NCBI GenBank assembly: GCA_023807065.1
Contig: JAJJLU010003471.1
Location: 25,611 to 89,610, forward strand
Length of the DNA stretch: 64,000 nucleotides
Direction of reading: 5' to 3'
From: Isotricha intestinalis
Taxonomy: Eukaryota; Ciliophora; Litostomatea; Vestibuliferida; Isotrichidae
Numbering within the stretch: position 1 is the first letter of the stretch; every line of letters starts with the position of its first letter. Positions 19,266 through 29,929 of the stretch are shown here, one piece after another. Made by a program: the position numbers and the translations under genes. The notes below the pieces were generated by a model, which saw nothing but the letters and a program-made list of their open reading frames with translations, did not search any database and was not told the origin of the DNA.

Positions 19266-19460
19266 TTTAATTTAATTTTTCATTGAAAAATTTTATATAC
19301 TAATTCATTTTTTTTTAAGAAATAAAAATAATTAAATGATTAAAAAATAAATAAAACATCAACAAAAAGTATTAAAAGAAATCTAAAAAAAATACGTATA
19401 AAAAAAAATTTGTTTAAATACTTAATAAATAAATTATTGTTTTTTTTCAAAAAAAAATTT

Positions 19461-20150
19461 TTACTCCAATAATTTTTGTAACATACTTTCATCAATTTGA
19501 TGTAAATCAAGAACAGCTAATTTAAAAGCTTTTAAAAATTCATCAAGTGAAATAGTTTGATTATCTTTATAAACTCTAAAATATTCTAACCATTCCCATT
19601 GAATTAAGCTATTATTTAAATTTAACTCTTGATCAACTTTTTGAACGAATTTTTCAATATTTAATTTATTTAAACTGACATTTTCATTATTATAAACATT
19701 AGTGACTTTTTTAAACATAATATCTTGTTTAGTTAAAACCATTCTGCTTTTTCTTTCTTTTCTAGTATATCTTAAAAATTTTTCATGTGTTTCTTTATTT
19801 TTTCCATATTTTGGATTATTTCTCATTAAAAATTCTGCTAAGAAATTACAAGGATTAAATCTATTTACTTCTTTTTCATCTTCTTTATTACTAAAGTATA
19901 TTAATTTTTCACTTGTTTTTGCTAAACTTTCTAACCCTGGTAATAAAGTACTAAATAAATTTTCACATAAATATAAATCCATATATTCTCCATTTGATAA
20001 TTTTATTGATGGATCTTTTATGTTTTCTAGTAAGTTATAAAATATTCCACTCGATAATTCCTTATTTGACACTAAGTTTGATAATTCTGATTGAAATAGA
20101 AGTTGACAGTATTCAGAGTTTATTTTTTCTTCTGGAGAAGTCAGTTTCAT
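19461..20150 (-). CDS. Dpy-30/RIIa-like dimerisation protein with EF-hand-like C-terminus
   Basis: The 229-residue protein has a Dpy-30-like helical pair split by an insert. DLYLCENLFSTLLPGLESLA is followed, after an acidic loop, by RFNPCNFLAEFLMRNNPKYG, which keeps the NPxxFLAxxLxxNNP pattern of the second helix. A basic linker (RYTRKERKSR) leads to a C-terminal helical part with one EF-hand-like helix-loop-helix, YKDNQTISLDEFLKAF. In this family such modules dock onto A-kinase-anchoring-type amphipathic helices in radial spokes and other axonemal complexes. The EFCAB/adenylate-kinase-associated types are the closest in layout. It is divergent from the methyltransferase gene, with only 60 bp between start codons. 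Confidence 0.7.
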   Translation of the reverse strand: MKLTSPEEKINSEYCQLLFQSELSNLVSNKELSSGIFYNLLENIKDPSIKLSNGEYMDLYLCENLFSTLLPGLESLAKTSEKLIYFSNKEDEKEVNRFNPCNFLAEFLMRNNPKYGKNKETHEKFLRYTRKERKSRMVLTKQDIMFKKVTNVYNNENVSLNKLNIEKFVQKVDQELNLNNSLIQWEWLEYFRVYKDNQTISLDEFLKAFKLAVLDLHQIDESMLQKLLE

Positions 20151-20210
20151 TTTTTTTTTCTTTTTTAATTTTTTTTTTTAAATAAAATAAATAAAACAAT
20201 TGTTATTTAT
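20151..20210. promoter_or_regulatory. 60-bp divergent promoter spacer
   Basis: Only 60 A/T-rich bases separate the start codons of the Dpy-30-like gene (minus) and the methyltransferase gene (plus). Both promoters and both 5' leaders must fit here or overlap the opposite coding region. Confidence 0.45.
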
Positions 20211-21371
20211 ATGGAATCAATCCCAGAAAATAAAGAGACTTATGAATTAAAAAATTCCGAAAAAATTGAAAATTCAAAAACAAATAATGAAGAAGAAAAT
20301 GAATTTATTAATAATAACGAAATTTTAGAAATGAATAATGAAGATGAAGGAAAAGAAGAAGAATTAGAAGGTCAAATAATATTTAGAAGAATATTTGGTA
20401 AAAAATTAGCAATGATATCAATAATAAATAATAACTTTTCAATAATGACAGAATGTGTAACTCACGATTCAAAAATAATAAAAGAATTAATAATAGGAGA
20501 TATAGTAAGAATAAAAGGAAAAATATCATATCATAAATCAAAGAGAAAAATAGATATAGAAGAGATAAAATTTATAAAAAAAGGAACATTAATAAAAGAT
20601 ATAAATAAGAAAAGAAAAGAATATATTAAAAATATAAATAATTTTAATCCTGAAAAATCATTATGTTTATATATAAAAAGAGGATTAGAATGTCCAAATA
20701 AAGAAAAATGTAATTTTAGACATGAATATAAAGATAAAGAAGAAGAAGATTTTATAAAGAAAAATATGGAAAGAAAAGAAAACATGTATAATATAGTTCA
20801 TATTGGAGATATATATGAAAAAGATTTAAAAAATCACAAAAATAAAAGAAATTCAGAATTTGCAGATTTTATAGTAGAAAAATTTAATATTGAAAATTTA
20901 AAGAAAGGATTTATTTTAGATATTGCAGGTGGAAAAGGAATAACATCTTTTTATTTAACTTTAAAATATAAATTAAATTGTATTATTATTGATCCAAGAG
21001 GATGTGAATTACCAAAAAAATATATTAAAGAATTAGAAAAAGAAAATTTAAAAATAGAAGAAAAAAAAATTTTTTTTGATTGTAATAATGCTATTAATTT
21101 TATTCAAAATTCTTCTTTAATTATTGGAATGCATCCTGATGAAGCCACTAATGATATTGTTGATACTGCTTTAAAATATCATATTAATTTTGCTGTTGTT
21201 CCTTGTTGTGTTTTTCATTCTAAATTTCCTGATAGAAAATTACAAAATGGAAATTCTGTTGTTGAATATAATGATTTAATTCAATTTCTTTTGGAAAAAG
21301 ATCCTAGCATTCAAATTGGGTTTTTAAATATTCATGGAAGAAATAAAGTTTTGTATAAAAAGTTTAATTAG
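20211..21371 (+). CDS. OB-fold + CCCH zinc finger + SAM-methyltransferase fusion
   Basis: In this 386-residue protein, after an acidic tail, residues about 53-125 form an OB-like beta module (GQIIFRRIFGKKLAMISI ... GDIVRIKGKISYH) like those that bind nucleic acid. A CCCH zinc finger follows, CLYIKRGLECPNKEKCNFRHE (Cys-Cys-Cys-His spacing). The C-terminal half is a Rossmann methyltransferase: the motif I-like ILDIAGGKGITSFYL, then LNCIIIDPRGCELP, then GMHPDEATND and VVPCCVFHSKFPDRK. The architecture points to RNA binding and methylation. TRM13/METTL25-like enzymes have the same HPDEAT-type loop, but the exact substrate is not recognised. It ends at TAG, evidence that TAG is a stop. Confidence 0.8.
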   Translation: MESIPENKETYELKNSEKIENSKTNNEEENEFINNNEILEMNNEDEGKEEELEGQIIFRRIFGKKLAMISIINNNFSIMTECVTHDSKIIKELIIGDIVRIKGKISYHKSKRKIDIEEIKFIKKGTLIKDINKKRKEYIKNINNFNPEKSLCLYIKRGLECPNKEKCNFRHEYKDKEEEDFIKKNMERKENMYNIVHIGDIYEKDLKNHKNKRNSEFADFIVEKFNIENLKKGFILDIAGGKGITSFYLTLKYKLNCIIIDPRGCELPKKYIKELEKENLKIEEKKIFFDCNNAINFIQNSSLIIGMHPDEATNDIVDTALKYHINFAVVPCCVFHSKFPDRKLQNGNSVVEYNDLIQFLLEKDPSIQIGFLNIHGRNKVLYKKFN

Positions 21372-21500
21372 GCCTTTTTTATAAGGTTTTTTATTTTTTT
21401 TATTTTTTTTCTGATAAAGAAAAAATAATTCATTATTAATCGAATATTAAGAAAAAGAATAAAATATTAAGATTTTTTTAATAATATTCTTCTTAAGTAT

Positions 21501-23253
21501 TTAAGGTAAAGTACATCTTTCTGTTTTTATTATATCAATATATATTTCATTATTTGAATCTTTACTTATTGATATTTCCTTTAAATGGGAATAAATATTT
21601 TCTTTATTAAAATTAATTTCTGTCATGAATGATTGAAATTCCCCTTTAATATTTAAATCTTTTAAATTATTTAAATTCATAAAATCATTTCTAAATTGTT
21701 CCACTGTTTTTTTTTCATAATTTTCATAATTTAAAATATATAAAGATTCTCCTAAATTTAATTTATTAATTATTCTCCCAAATAAAATTTGTTCTATATG
21801 TTCTCCTCCTTCTTTGCCTTTTATTTCTTTAAATTTTCCTTTTAAATAATTTCTGTCTGGAGTGAATATACCTTTTTCTCCATTTGAAATAAAATTATAT
21901 ATTACTAAAGTACAATGATTTAACTCATGAATAAGTACATTTATAATTTTTCCAATTTTTAAAACATTGTGATAACATATACTTTCTTTATTTGTTAAGA
22001 ATTTTAATGGAGCAAAAAAATTTGGAATTGAATTTATATAAATATTTAAAGAAAATTTATCGGTGTTTCCACTGGAAAATATATTTAATGTGTAAAAATA
22101 TATTTTTTTATCTATTATTTCTTCAAATATTTTTTCTTTGAAAATATTCTTTTTTTTATCATAAAACAAATAATTTATTTCTTCAAATATTTCTGTTTTT
22201 AAAATTTTTTTCATAAAAACTTTAATTAAGTTTTTGAATTCTTCATATTCACTATTATTTTTTAAATAATTGAAATTAAAGTAAGAATATCTTTTATCTT
22301 TTTCAATATTTTCATTAATAATATTATCATAACATAAATCCTTTAAATTTTCAAAATAAAAATTATTCAATATAATACCATTATTAATTTGTTTTATATT
22401 ATTATTTTTTATAATATTTAAAAATTCTTTTTCTTCATATTGTTTAATTCTATTAACATTCATAATAAAAGTTTCATTTACTTCTGATTTTAATAAAGAA
22501 AGCATAAAATAATTATAATTTTCTTCATTATTTAAAATATCTAATAATTTAATTTGATAAATATAATGGTAAAAATTTTTTTTTTAAAGAAATTAATAAA
22601 TAAAATATTTTTTTATTATAATCATCAGAATGAATATTATAAATAAATAAAAGATAATTTTTATAAAAATATAATTCTTTATTATTATTATACTCAATTG
22701 GTTGATTAAATTGAGAAATATTTTTTTTTAATTCTTTTATTTTTAAATATAAATCATATAATTTGTTATTATCAATATTATTATTGTCATCAACAATATT
22801 ATAATTATATATATATAATAAAAAATTTTCAAAATTTTTTTTTTCTGAATGTTCTTTAATATATTCAAAGTTATTTTTTAAATCTTCTTGAGTTAAACAT
22901 ACTTTATAATATTCTATTTCTTCTTTAAATGTTGGTAAATCTTTTTGAATAATATTAAGATTATTTTCTTTTATAAAATGTAAATATATTTTTAATATTG
23001 ATTTATTTGTATTATCACAAATTAATAATTTAATTATTTCAATATATTTCTCTCTTAATTCTAACTTATCATCATTTTCTACTTTTCTAATATTTTCTTC
23101 ATAATATTTTTTCCTATATAAAAAATCATTTTCTTTCATTCTTTCATTAAATTCTTTAATTTCATCCAAATTAAAATAATTTTTCTTTGTATTTTCACAT
23201 TTAATTGTTTTTTCTTCTTTAATAAATTTAACATGAGTAACTTCATTTCCCAT
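21501..23253 (-). CDS. HELNH zincin-like protein, one-base frame break
   Basis: Two minus-strand frames (23253-22549 and about 22562-21501) form one product of about 583 residues if one A is removed from the 10-A run at about 22576-22585. The second frame stays open well upstream of its first ATG and runs straight into the first. The N-terminus MGNEVT fits an N-myristoylation signal. The first half is helical, Asn/Lys-rich and unrecognised. The second half has INVLIHELNHCTLVIYNF, an HExxH-type zinc site, followed about 45 residues later by GGEHIEQILFGR, which could supply a third ligand. A metallopeptidase activity is plausible but unproven. It is tandem with the otubain-like gene, 94 bp apart. 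Confidence 0.6.
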
Positions 23254-23347
23254 TAATTATTTAATAAACAAATATTTATCTTAAAAAATAAAACAATTTC
23301 TTTAATTAAAAGTAAATAAATGTAAATTAAAAATTAAAAGTATTTTT

Positions 23348-25768
23348 TTAAAAAATAGAGCAATTTTCTCTAATATTCCCAGTTTTATAAGAAGCTTTCT
23401 TATGAATAAAATGAATAGAATAGCAAATTTCACAAATAAATTTAGAATTTTCTCCTGAAACATTTTTCCAGCATTTATCACAAATTAAATGATTAAATTT
23501 ACTAATATTAAATATTCTTTCAGCTTCAACATCAGAGACTTCAATAATATTAATTTGATTATTTCCAAAATTAATAATAGAATTACATTTAGCACATTTA
23601 TTTTTCATTTTATTATATAAATATCTTATAAAATCATCTTTTGTTTTATGTAAATTATGAGAACTGAGAAAACTAACAAAATATTTTAATTTAATTATAT
23701 CATATTCTTCTCCACATGCACAAATATATGAATTCATTTTATTAAAAGGAATTGCAGTTATAAATTTTTTTAAACAATCTATTGAACAAAAAACACATTT
23801 ACATGGTAATTGAAAAAAAAAACAATTTTCATTGATTTTTAATAAATGAAAACAACCTAAACATAAAGTATTTTTTATTATTTTTATTTGAGTATCTATA
23901 TTAAATTTATTTATTAATAAATTATATCCTTCTTCAAAATTTTTCTTTTGTTTATTATAATAATTTACTATTATTGGAAATTTTTGAATAAATTTTTTGA
24001 AATTTAAAATTTCTTTCATTGTTATTAAATTTGATATATTATATTTTATAAAATTACAATATGTTGTTTCTAATGACATTTTTAATATTGATGAATTACA
24101 TTTATCACAAAAAAAATTGATTTTTGTTTCTGTTTTACATGAAGGACAATTATATTTTTCTATTAATTTTTTTTCTTCTTCAAATCCTGTTAAATTAGAT
24201 ATTTGGCTAGGTAATATTTTATTTTTAATTTCTGCAGAAATTGCTTTTTGAAGTTGAGGATAATTTATATTATTTCTTTGCGTCTTTGCTCTAAACAAAT
24301 TATTATTCATATTATTATTATTTGGAGGCAATATTACTTCTGAAAATTTTATTAAATATTGTTGAAATTTATTGAAATATTCTTTTGGATAAACTATATC
24401 ATAATGTAAGTTTACAAATAATAAACATATTGCATTTTTATCTGGATTTTCTAAATCTATTAAATTAGCATAAGCATCAAATGGAATTTCTTTTAAAGTA
24501 TTATTATCAGAATTAATAAAATCAAAAGAATAAATTTTCATTGTTTTTCCTAAAACAAAAGGTGTAATATATATAATTATTCTTTCTGCTTCTCCATTTA
24601 AAGAAAGTAAATCTTTTTCATAAAATTCTTTATATAAATAACAATTGTCTCTTTGATATCTTTCAGGAAGTAAATTATTTATATTTACTGAAAAATCTTT
24701 AGTATATAATTTTCCCTCATTTTTTTTAAGATATTTATAAATAGCATATTTTAAATATAAAATAATACCTATTTCAAAATCTACAGAATTATTAAAAGCT
24801 TTAATTAAAATAGAATAAGCAGTTATAATTGCATCATTAGTATCTTTTAACATTAAAGCCCAATAAATAAGTACTAAAATTAAAAGAAAATTTTCCATTT
24901 TGATTTGATAGTGTTCAAAAATTTTATTAAAATATTCTTCTTTAGAAAAAACAAAAACATCATTAAAAAAATTCATAAAATATTGAATATTTTTTTCTAA
25001 AATAATACTTTCAATATAATAAAACATTACACATCTATAAAAACAATTTTTATCTCCTTTTGTACCTCTCCATTTATAAATAATTTGTTCATATATATTT
25101 AAATTCTCTAACACTATTTTCATATTTAATGTCATATTTGAATAATAATTTTTTTTTAATAAATTTTCCAAAGAAGAAATAAAAGCAAAATTTTTTGCAA
25201 TAATTCTATAATTATCAATTACTTTTTTCATATCCATTAAACTTTTATTATAAATTTCAATAATTTTTTTAAAATTATCATTAGAAATATTATATAAAAT
25301 TTTAGGTTTAATATAATCATCTTCTAAAATAGAAATATCTTGTTTGTCTTTATCTCCTTGTAAATCTTTAATAATAGAAAAAATAAAATTATTATTTGTA
25401 CCATCTAATAAATTATCACAACTCTCATCATCATTTGAAGGAAAAATTGTTTGTTCATTAAGTTTATCTAACATTTGTTTATAAATTTCATTTTTATTAT
25501 TCATTTGAATTGTTCCTCTAGGATCTTCATTTTTATTTTTGTTTAAATTATTATTTGAATTTATTGGTAAAGACTTTCTATCATTTATTTCTTTTATATT
25601 TAGTAAATTATTATTCAATTTTTTGTCATTTCCTGGAGTTATATTTCCATATTCAAATCCGTCATTTATTGTATTTATATCTATAAATTCATTTTGGTTT
25701 ATATTTTGAATTCCATTTTGATTGTTAAATGGATTATTTTTTTCCATTTTTTTTTGATTAATAGGCAA
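23348..25768 (-). CDS. Otubain-like (C65/OTU) protein fused to C-terminal Cys-rich zinc region
   Basis: The 806-residue protein begins with an Asn-rich head (1-110). Residues about 170-480 look like an otubain-family fold, with GTKGDKNCFYRC (Asp239, catalytic-type Cys242) and LFVNLHYDIVYP (His455), the Asp-Cys-His arrangement of OTU deubiquitinases. From about 541 there is a CPSCKTETKINFFCDKC zinc ribbon, then Cys clusters (CLGCFHLL, CKCVFCSIDC, CACGEE, CAKCNSII, CDKCWKN, CEICYSIH) spaced like RING/IBR-type modules. A deubiquitinase joined to an E3-like zinc region is unusual. Activity of either half is inferred from motifs only. It is tandem with the HELNH gene. Confidence 0.85.
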   Translation of the reverse strand: MPINQKKMEKNNPFNNQNGIQNINQNEFIDINTINDGFEYGNITPGNDKKLNNNLLNIKEINDRKSLPINSNNNLNKNKNEDPRGTIQMNNKNEIYKQMLDKLNEQTIFPSNDDESCDNLLDGTNNNFIFSIIKDLQGDKDKQDISILEDDYIKPKILYNISNDNFKKIIEIYNKSLMDMKKVIDNYRIIAKNFAFISSLENLLKKNYYSNMTLNMKIVLENLNIYEQIIYKWRGTKGDKNCFYRCVMFYYIESIILEKNIQYFMNFFNDVFVFSKEEYFNKIFEHYQIKMENFLLILVLIYWALMLKDTNDAIITAYSILIKAFNNSVDFEIGIILYLKYAIYKYLKKNEGKLYTKDFSVNINNLLPERYQRDNCYLYKEFYEKDLLSLNGEAERIIIYITPFVLGKTMKIYSFDFINSDNNTLKEIPFDAYANLIDLENPDKNAICLLFVNLHYDIVYPKEYFNKFQQYLIKFSEVILPPNNNNMNNNLFRAKTQRNNINYPQLQKAISAEIKNKILPSQISNLTGFEEEKKLIEKYNCPSCKTETKINFFCDKCNSSILKMSLETTYCNFIKYNISNLITMKEILNFKKFIQKFPIIVNYYNKQKKNFEEGYNLLINKFNIDTQIKIIKNTLCLGCFHLLKINENCFFFQLPCKCVFCSIDCLKKFITAIPFNKMNSYICACGEEYDIIKLKYFVSFLSSHNLHKTKDDFIRYLYNKMKNKCAKCNSIINFGNNQINIIEVSDVEAERIFNISKFNHLICDKCWKNVSGENSKFICEICYSIHFIHKKASYKTGNIRENCSIF

Positions 25769-26117
25769 AAATCTTAATTAAATATAAAATAAAAAAAAAT
25801 TATCGAATAATCATTTTATAAATAAAATCATTTTAAAATTGTTATTAAATTTTCTTTGAGTGAAGAATAATTGAAATATTTTATTTTTTTTTAAGAACAC
25901 AAATTAGACTTATTTTATTAGAAATTCATTTTTTATTCTTTTCTACTTTTTTTTCTTTTTTATATCTTTTGAATATATCAATATTCTTTCAATTAATTTA
26001 TTATTTAATTATTTTTATTTTTTTATATGAAATTAGTCGTTAAATTATTTTTTATCTTTACTTATTTAATAAATAATAAAATTAATAGAATATATTTAAT
26101 AAATAATAAAGAAAAAG
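25769..26117. other. Intergenic divergent spacer
   Basis: These 349 bp of A/T-rich sequence lie between the otubain gene and the next plus-strand gene. I see no gene or RNA. They presumably hold two divergent promoters. Confidence 0.5.
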
Positions 26118-27784
26118 ATGATAAATTACTTTCATAATTTATCGAATTTCCTTATCCGAAATGGAATAACAGACAGAAATTCAGAAATAAAATTTAATAA
26201 ATATAATTCAAATGAATTTAATTCAATTGCAAATACTTTAATTCAATTATTAAAGAAAACAAATCCCAAAAGTAAAATATTTAAATAAATTTAATAGAAT
26301 TATCAAAACAAATATTCGATAATTTCATGGAAAATGATATTATAAAATTAAAAAAAGTAGTTAAAAAACTTTTATTATTTTATTCTCGAAGATTAAAAAT
26401 GAAAAAATTATATTATTTTCAAAATTGGAGAAATAATATTTTATTTGTTAAAGAAAAAAAAATTTTAAAAACACCAATTAAAACAAGTTTACGATTATAT
26501 AATCATTATAAATTTAAAGAAAGTTATTTAGAAGCATTAAAATTATTACATCAAATAAAAGAAGGTGATAATTATACTTTTCAGCCTAAAATAAATAATA
26601 ATAATATTTATATGACTTTTAAAACTGAAAGAGGAATAATAAATAAGAAAATAAGAAAATATAATAATAAAAAAAAAATAATAAATTCATCTCATAAGCT
26701 TTCTCAAAGTCTTTCTTTAAAAGAAACAAAGATTAATAAAAAAAAAGAAAAGAAAGAAAAAAGTGAAAAAAATATAAAAGAAAATAAAGATAAAGAATTT
26801 GAAGAAGAAGAATATTTAAATCCATATTATATGAATTCAAATATTCAGAACTTTAATAGAAATATAAATCTAGCAAAAACAAAAGCAAAATTAACAAAGG
26901 CAATAAATTATTTTAATAAATCAAATGAAATAAATTATAATAGAGGTTATAATAGTCATAGAATAACAAAAAGACCAAATTCATTATATATTCAAACTAA
27001 TACAAAACCTTCAAGTGATATCAGTTCAAAAATTTCTATTTCTCAATCTAAAAAAGAAGAAAAAAGTAGAAATTATAAGAAAAATAAAAATATTTTATTT
27101 ACTCCTACTCAAAGTACTATTAATAATAATAATAATAATGGTAATTCTAAGTATTTATATAATCAATTTTTATCTCAAGTTGGAAATAAAAATTCTAATT
27201 CACTTAATATTCATCAAGAAAGTTATATTTCAGAAAATTTAGAAAATAAAAGTAATAAAACAATAAATTTACCAGTTTTATCTTATTTAATAGATAAGAA
27301 AATTGATAAAAATATAGAAAAAAATAATAATAATATAAATAAAGGACCTTATATAATATATGATAATTTAAATAATTTTTGGGATTCTAATGATTTTTCA
27401 ACATTAAAAAATAATTTTAAAGATAGAAATAATACAAATAATAATAATGATAATAGTACAAAAATGAAAAGTCTTATTTCAAAAATTTCAAATGATTCTC
27501 CTTTAATTAATAATAATAATAATCAAATTCATAATAGAATTTTTTCTAATCCTCAAAATTTAAAATTAAATTTAGATTCTGAAGATGAAAAAATTGAATT
27601 TAATCAATTTTCTATTGTTTCACGTAATTTTAATATAAAAAGTAATAATAGGAAAGATAGTATTACTACTATTCAAAGTGTTAATGATGATAAATTATTT
27701 AAAGATGCTAATAGTTATTTATCTTCTGATAATTCTTTAGAAAATTTCCAAAAGAATTTAAAAAAATTTAAAAAGAAAAAATGA
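26118..27784 (+). CDS. Asn/Lys/Ser-rich protein, two exons
   Basis: Exon 1 (26118-26271) gives 51 codons starting MINYFHNLSNF and joins exon 2 (26298-27784) by a 26-nt intron, making a 546-residue protein. Residues about 60-130 are basic and helical with aromatic and Arg/Lys pairs (FYSRRLKMKKLYYFQNWRNN), similar to an SFI1/IQ-type helix. The rest is low-complexity Asn/Ser/Lys sequence with NNNN runs and ends in a basic tail. No enzyme domain is visible. A cytoskeletal or basal-body role is a guess. The ORF beginning at 26327 is a downstream in-frame Met, not the likely start. Confidence 0.65.
26272..26297 (+). other. 26-nt GT-AG intron
   Basis: GTAAAATATTT...TTTAATAG connects two open frames (phase 1; A joined to AA gives Lys). 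This is the shortest intron seen in the window. Unspliced reading meets TAA within the intron. Confidence 0.75.
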
Positions 27785-28044
27785 TAATAAAAATTAGTAA
27801 ATATATTTTTTAATATTATTTATTTTATTCTTTTATCTATTTATTTATTATAAAAAATTACAAAAAAAAATTAAAGTTATTTTATTAAGTCACTTAATTC
27901 AATTTTTTTCTTATAATTAAATATTATTAGAACAAATATACTAAAGAGATTTGATGATAAAAATATTTAGAAATATTATAATTTTAATTATAAATTAGAA
28001 GTTCTACTAAAAAAAAATAATATATATAATTCTCTATAATAATA

Positions 28045-28884
28045 TTATTTATTTTTTATTTTTTTATTCTCCTTTATTAATTTCCCATTAATTAATTTAT
28101 TAAAATAATTAATCAAATCATTCTTTGAGTAAATATTTCTTTTATGTAATTCAACTAATAATTCATATTCTTTCTTATTTAAATAATATTTATTATCTCT
28201 ACTTAAATAAATAGATTCGATTACATCAATAAAAATATTTTTAACTACTTTAACTAAAATTCTATTAAATTTAATAGCAGAATTTTTGGAACGATAATAA
28301 ATCATTAATTTCTTATATAATAATTTTCTAAGTAAAAATCTTCTAATAAAAGATTGAATTAAAATAACTTTTTGAATATTATCATCATTATCAATATTAA
28401 AAGAATAATTAATTTTTTTTTTTAATAAACTAAATTCATTTAAATCAATTGACATTGTTCTCCAAGGAGAATTATTTATAGAATTTTTAATTATTATATT
28501 TTTTTTTTTTATTTCCATTGAATTATTTATATGATCTTTTTTATATTTTCTTTCATTGTTTTTTTTATTATTTGTTACATCTAAATAATTATTTTTTATC
28601 ATTGAATTATTTTGACTTTGAGAATTATCCATTGAAGTACATTTTTTTTTGAAAATATTATTTACAAAATTATTATTATTTATTGAAGAATCTTTTCTTT
28701 TTGGATTTTTAAAATTCTCATTTATTTTTTTTTTATTATAAATAAATGATCCTTTTCTTGAAGTTATATTTATTGTTCTTGCTTTTGATGAATAAGTTGT
28801 TATTTTTGAAATAACTAATTTTTTATTTTCTTTTGTCAAATTTTTTTTATATAAAATATTATTTACGGAATTCATTATAGTCAA
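28045..28884 (-). CDS. IQ-motif protein
   Basis: In this 279-residue protein, residues 1-150 are basic, Asn/Ser-rich and disordered. At about 165-190 the sequence VILIQSFIRRFLLRKLLYKK is a good IQ motif (IQxxxRxxxxR-like) and may bind calmodulin. The C-terminal part is helical, with YYLNKKEYELLVELHKRN. There is no TM segment. The protein probably links calmodulin to a cytoskeletal structure, but no family is recognised. The start MTIMNSVNN is preceded by an A/T leader. Confidence 0.65.
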   Translation of the reverse strand: MTIMNSVNNILYKKNLTKENKKLVISKITTYSSKARTINITSRKGSFIYNKKKINENFKNPKRKDSSINNNNFVNNIFKKKCTSMDNSQSQNNSMIKNNYLDVTNNKKNNERKYKKDHINNSMEIKKKNIIIKNSINNSPWRTMSIDLNEFSLLKKKINYSFNIDNDDNIQKVILIQSFIRRFLLRKLLYKKLMIYYRSKNSAIKFNRILVKVVKNIFIDVIESIYLSRDNKYYLNKKEYELLVELHKRNIYSKNDLINYFNKLINGKLIKENKKIKNK

Positions 28885-29089
28885 ATAAATAAAAAATAAA
28901 ATAAATTACTTAAAAATTAATAATATCATTATATTGTTAAAGAAAAAATGAATATTAATTATTAAAATAAAAAGGAAAAGAAATCTAAATAAAAAATGTA
29001 ATTTAAAACAAAGATAACATTTATATGATAAATTAAAAAACAATTTTATTAATGTTGGCAAAGAAAGGAAGATTTTGGAAATATAAAAA

Positions 29090-29760
29090 TTCAAGAAAAG
29101 AAGAAAAAAATTATTAAGAGAATTTATTAAAACTAATTTTATTAGAATTATTATATAATTCTAATTAAACTAATGATATTCAAAAAAAAATAATATGTAT
29201 TATTAATGAAGATAATAGACAATATATTAATATTTTTATTTTTGAAAATATATTAAAATTATGTAAAGACGTTAAAGAATTTATATTATAAAGAAATGTA
29301 TAAATGAAAATAATGGTATTATTATTAGAAATGAAATTTTAAAATCATTAATTAAAAATGTTTAGGAATTACTCAAAATCCATTTAGTAATTATATTATT
29401 CAAAAAGCAATTGAAAAATTTGGTTTATTATTTGTTATAATATAATTGAAATCATTTATAATAATATTGTTCTTTTAACACATCATAAATTTTCTTCTAT
29501 TATTATTGATAAAAATGTATTTGTTAGTCATCAATGTAATTATAATTGTACTAGTTTAATTGAAATATTTTTTTAAATATTGATATTAAAAGTTTAATGA
29601 ATCTAAATGAAAAAAATGTAATTAAAAATAATTTAAACAATAAATTATTTTTGATGTGTGAAGATAAAAAACAATTATAAAAATTAATCCAATTCCTTTC
29701 TATTTAAGTATTTTAAGTAAAGTATTATTAATATTTTTATTCTATATTTCAAAAGGTGAA
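29090..29760 (+). pseudogene. Decayed Pumilio/PUF-repeat gene
   Basis: No frame is open for long, but successive short plus-strand pieces in different frames read as PUF repeat fragments: NEDNRQYINIFIFENILKLC, INENNGIIIRNEILKSLIKN, GITQNPFSNYIIQKAIEKFG (the PFGNYVIQ-type repeat core) and LLTHHKFSSIIIDKNVFVSH (the HKFASNVVEK-type core). Between them are multiple stops (TAA, TAG) and frame changes, so about 600 bp look like a relic of an RNA-binding PUF gene. A gene broken only by sequencing errors is unlikely because too many lesions would be needed. The remaining flanks (28885-29089 and 29761-29929) show nothing clear. Confidence 0.65.
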
Positions 29761-29929
29761 TTTAAATAACATTCCCACAATTTTTCAATTATTATCTCAT
29801 ATGTATTTTTCTGATAATATAGGTAAAATTAATAAATATTTTATTAAAGTTCAGTTTATATATATTATCTTTTATCATCAAACTTCAAAAAAAAATATTT
29901 TATAATTATTTTAAAGAAAGAATAAACAT

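Noticed and set aside
22549..22600. Euplotes-type +1 frameshifting at the AAT-TAA site in the HELNH gene
   Set aside because: The other breaks sit in or beside A-runs with shifts of different sign, so homopolymer indels explain them more simply.
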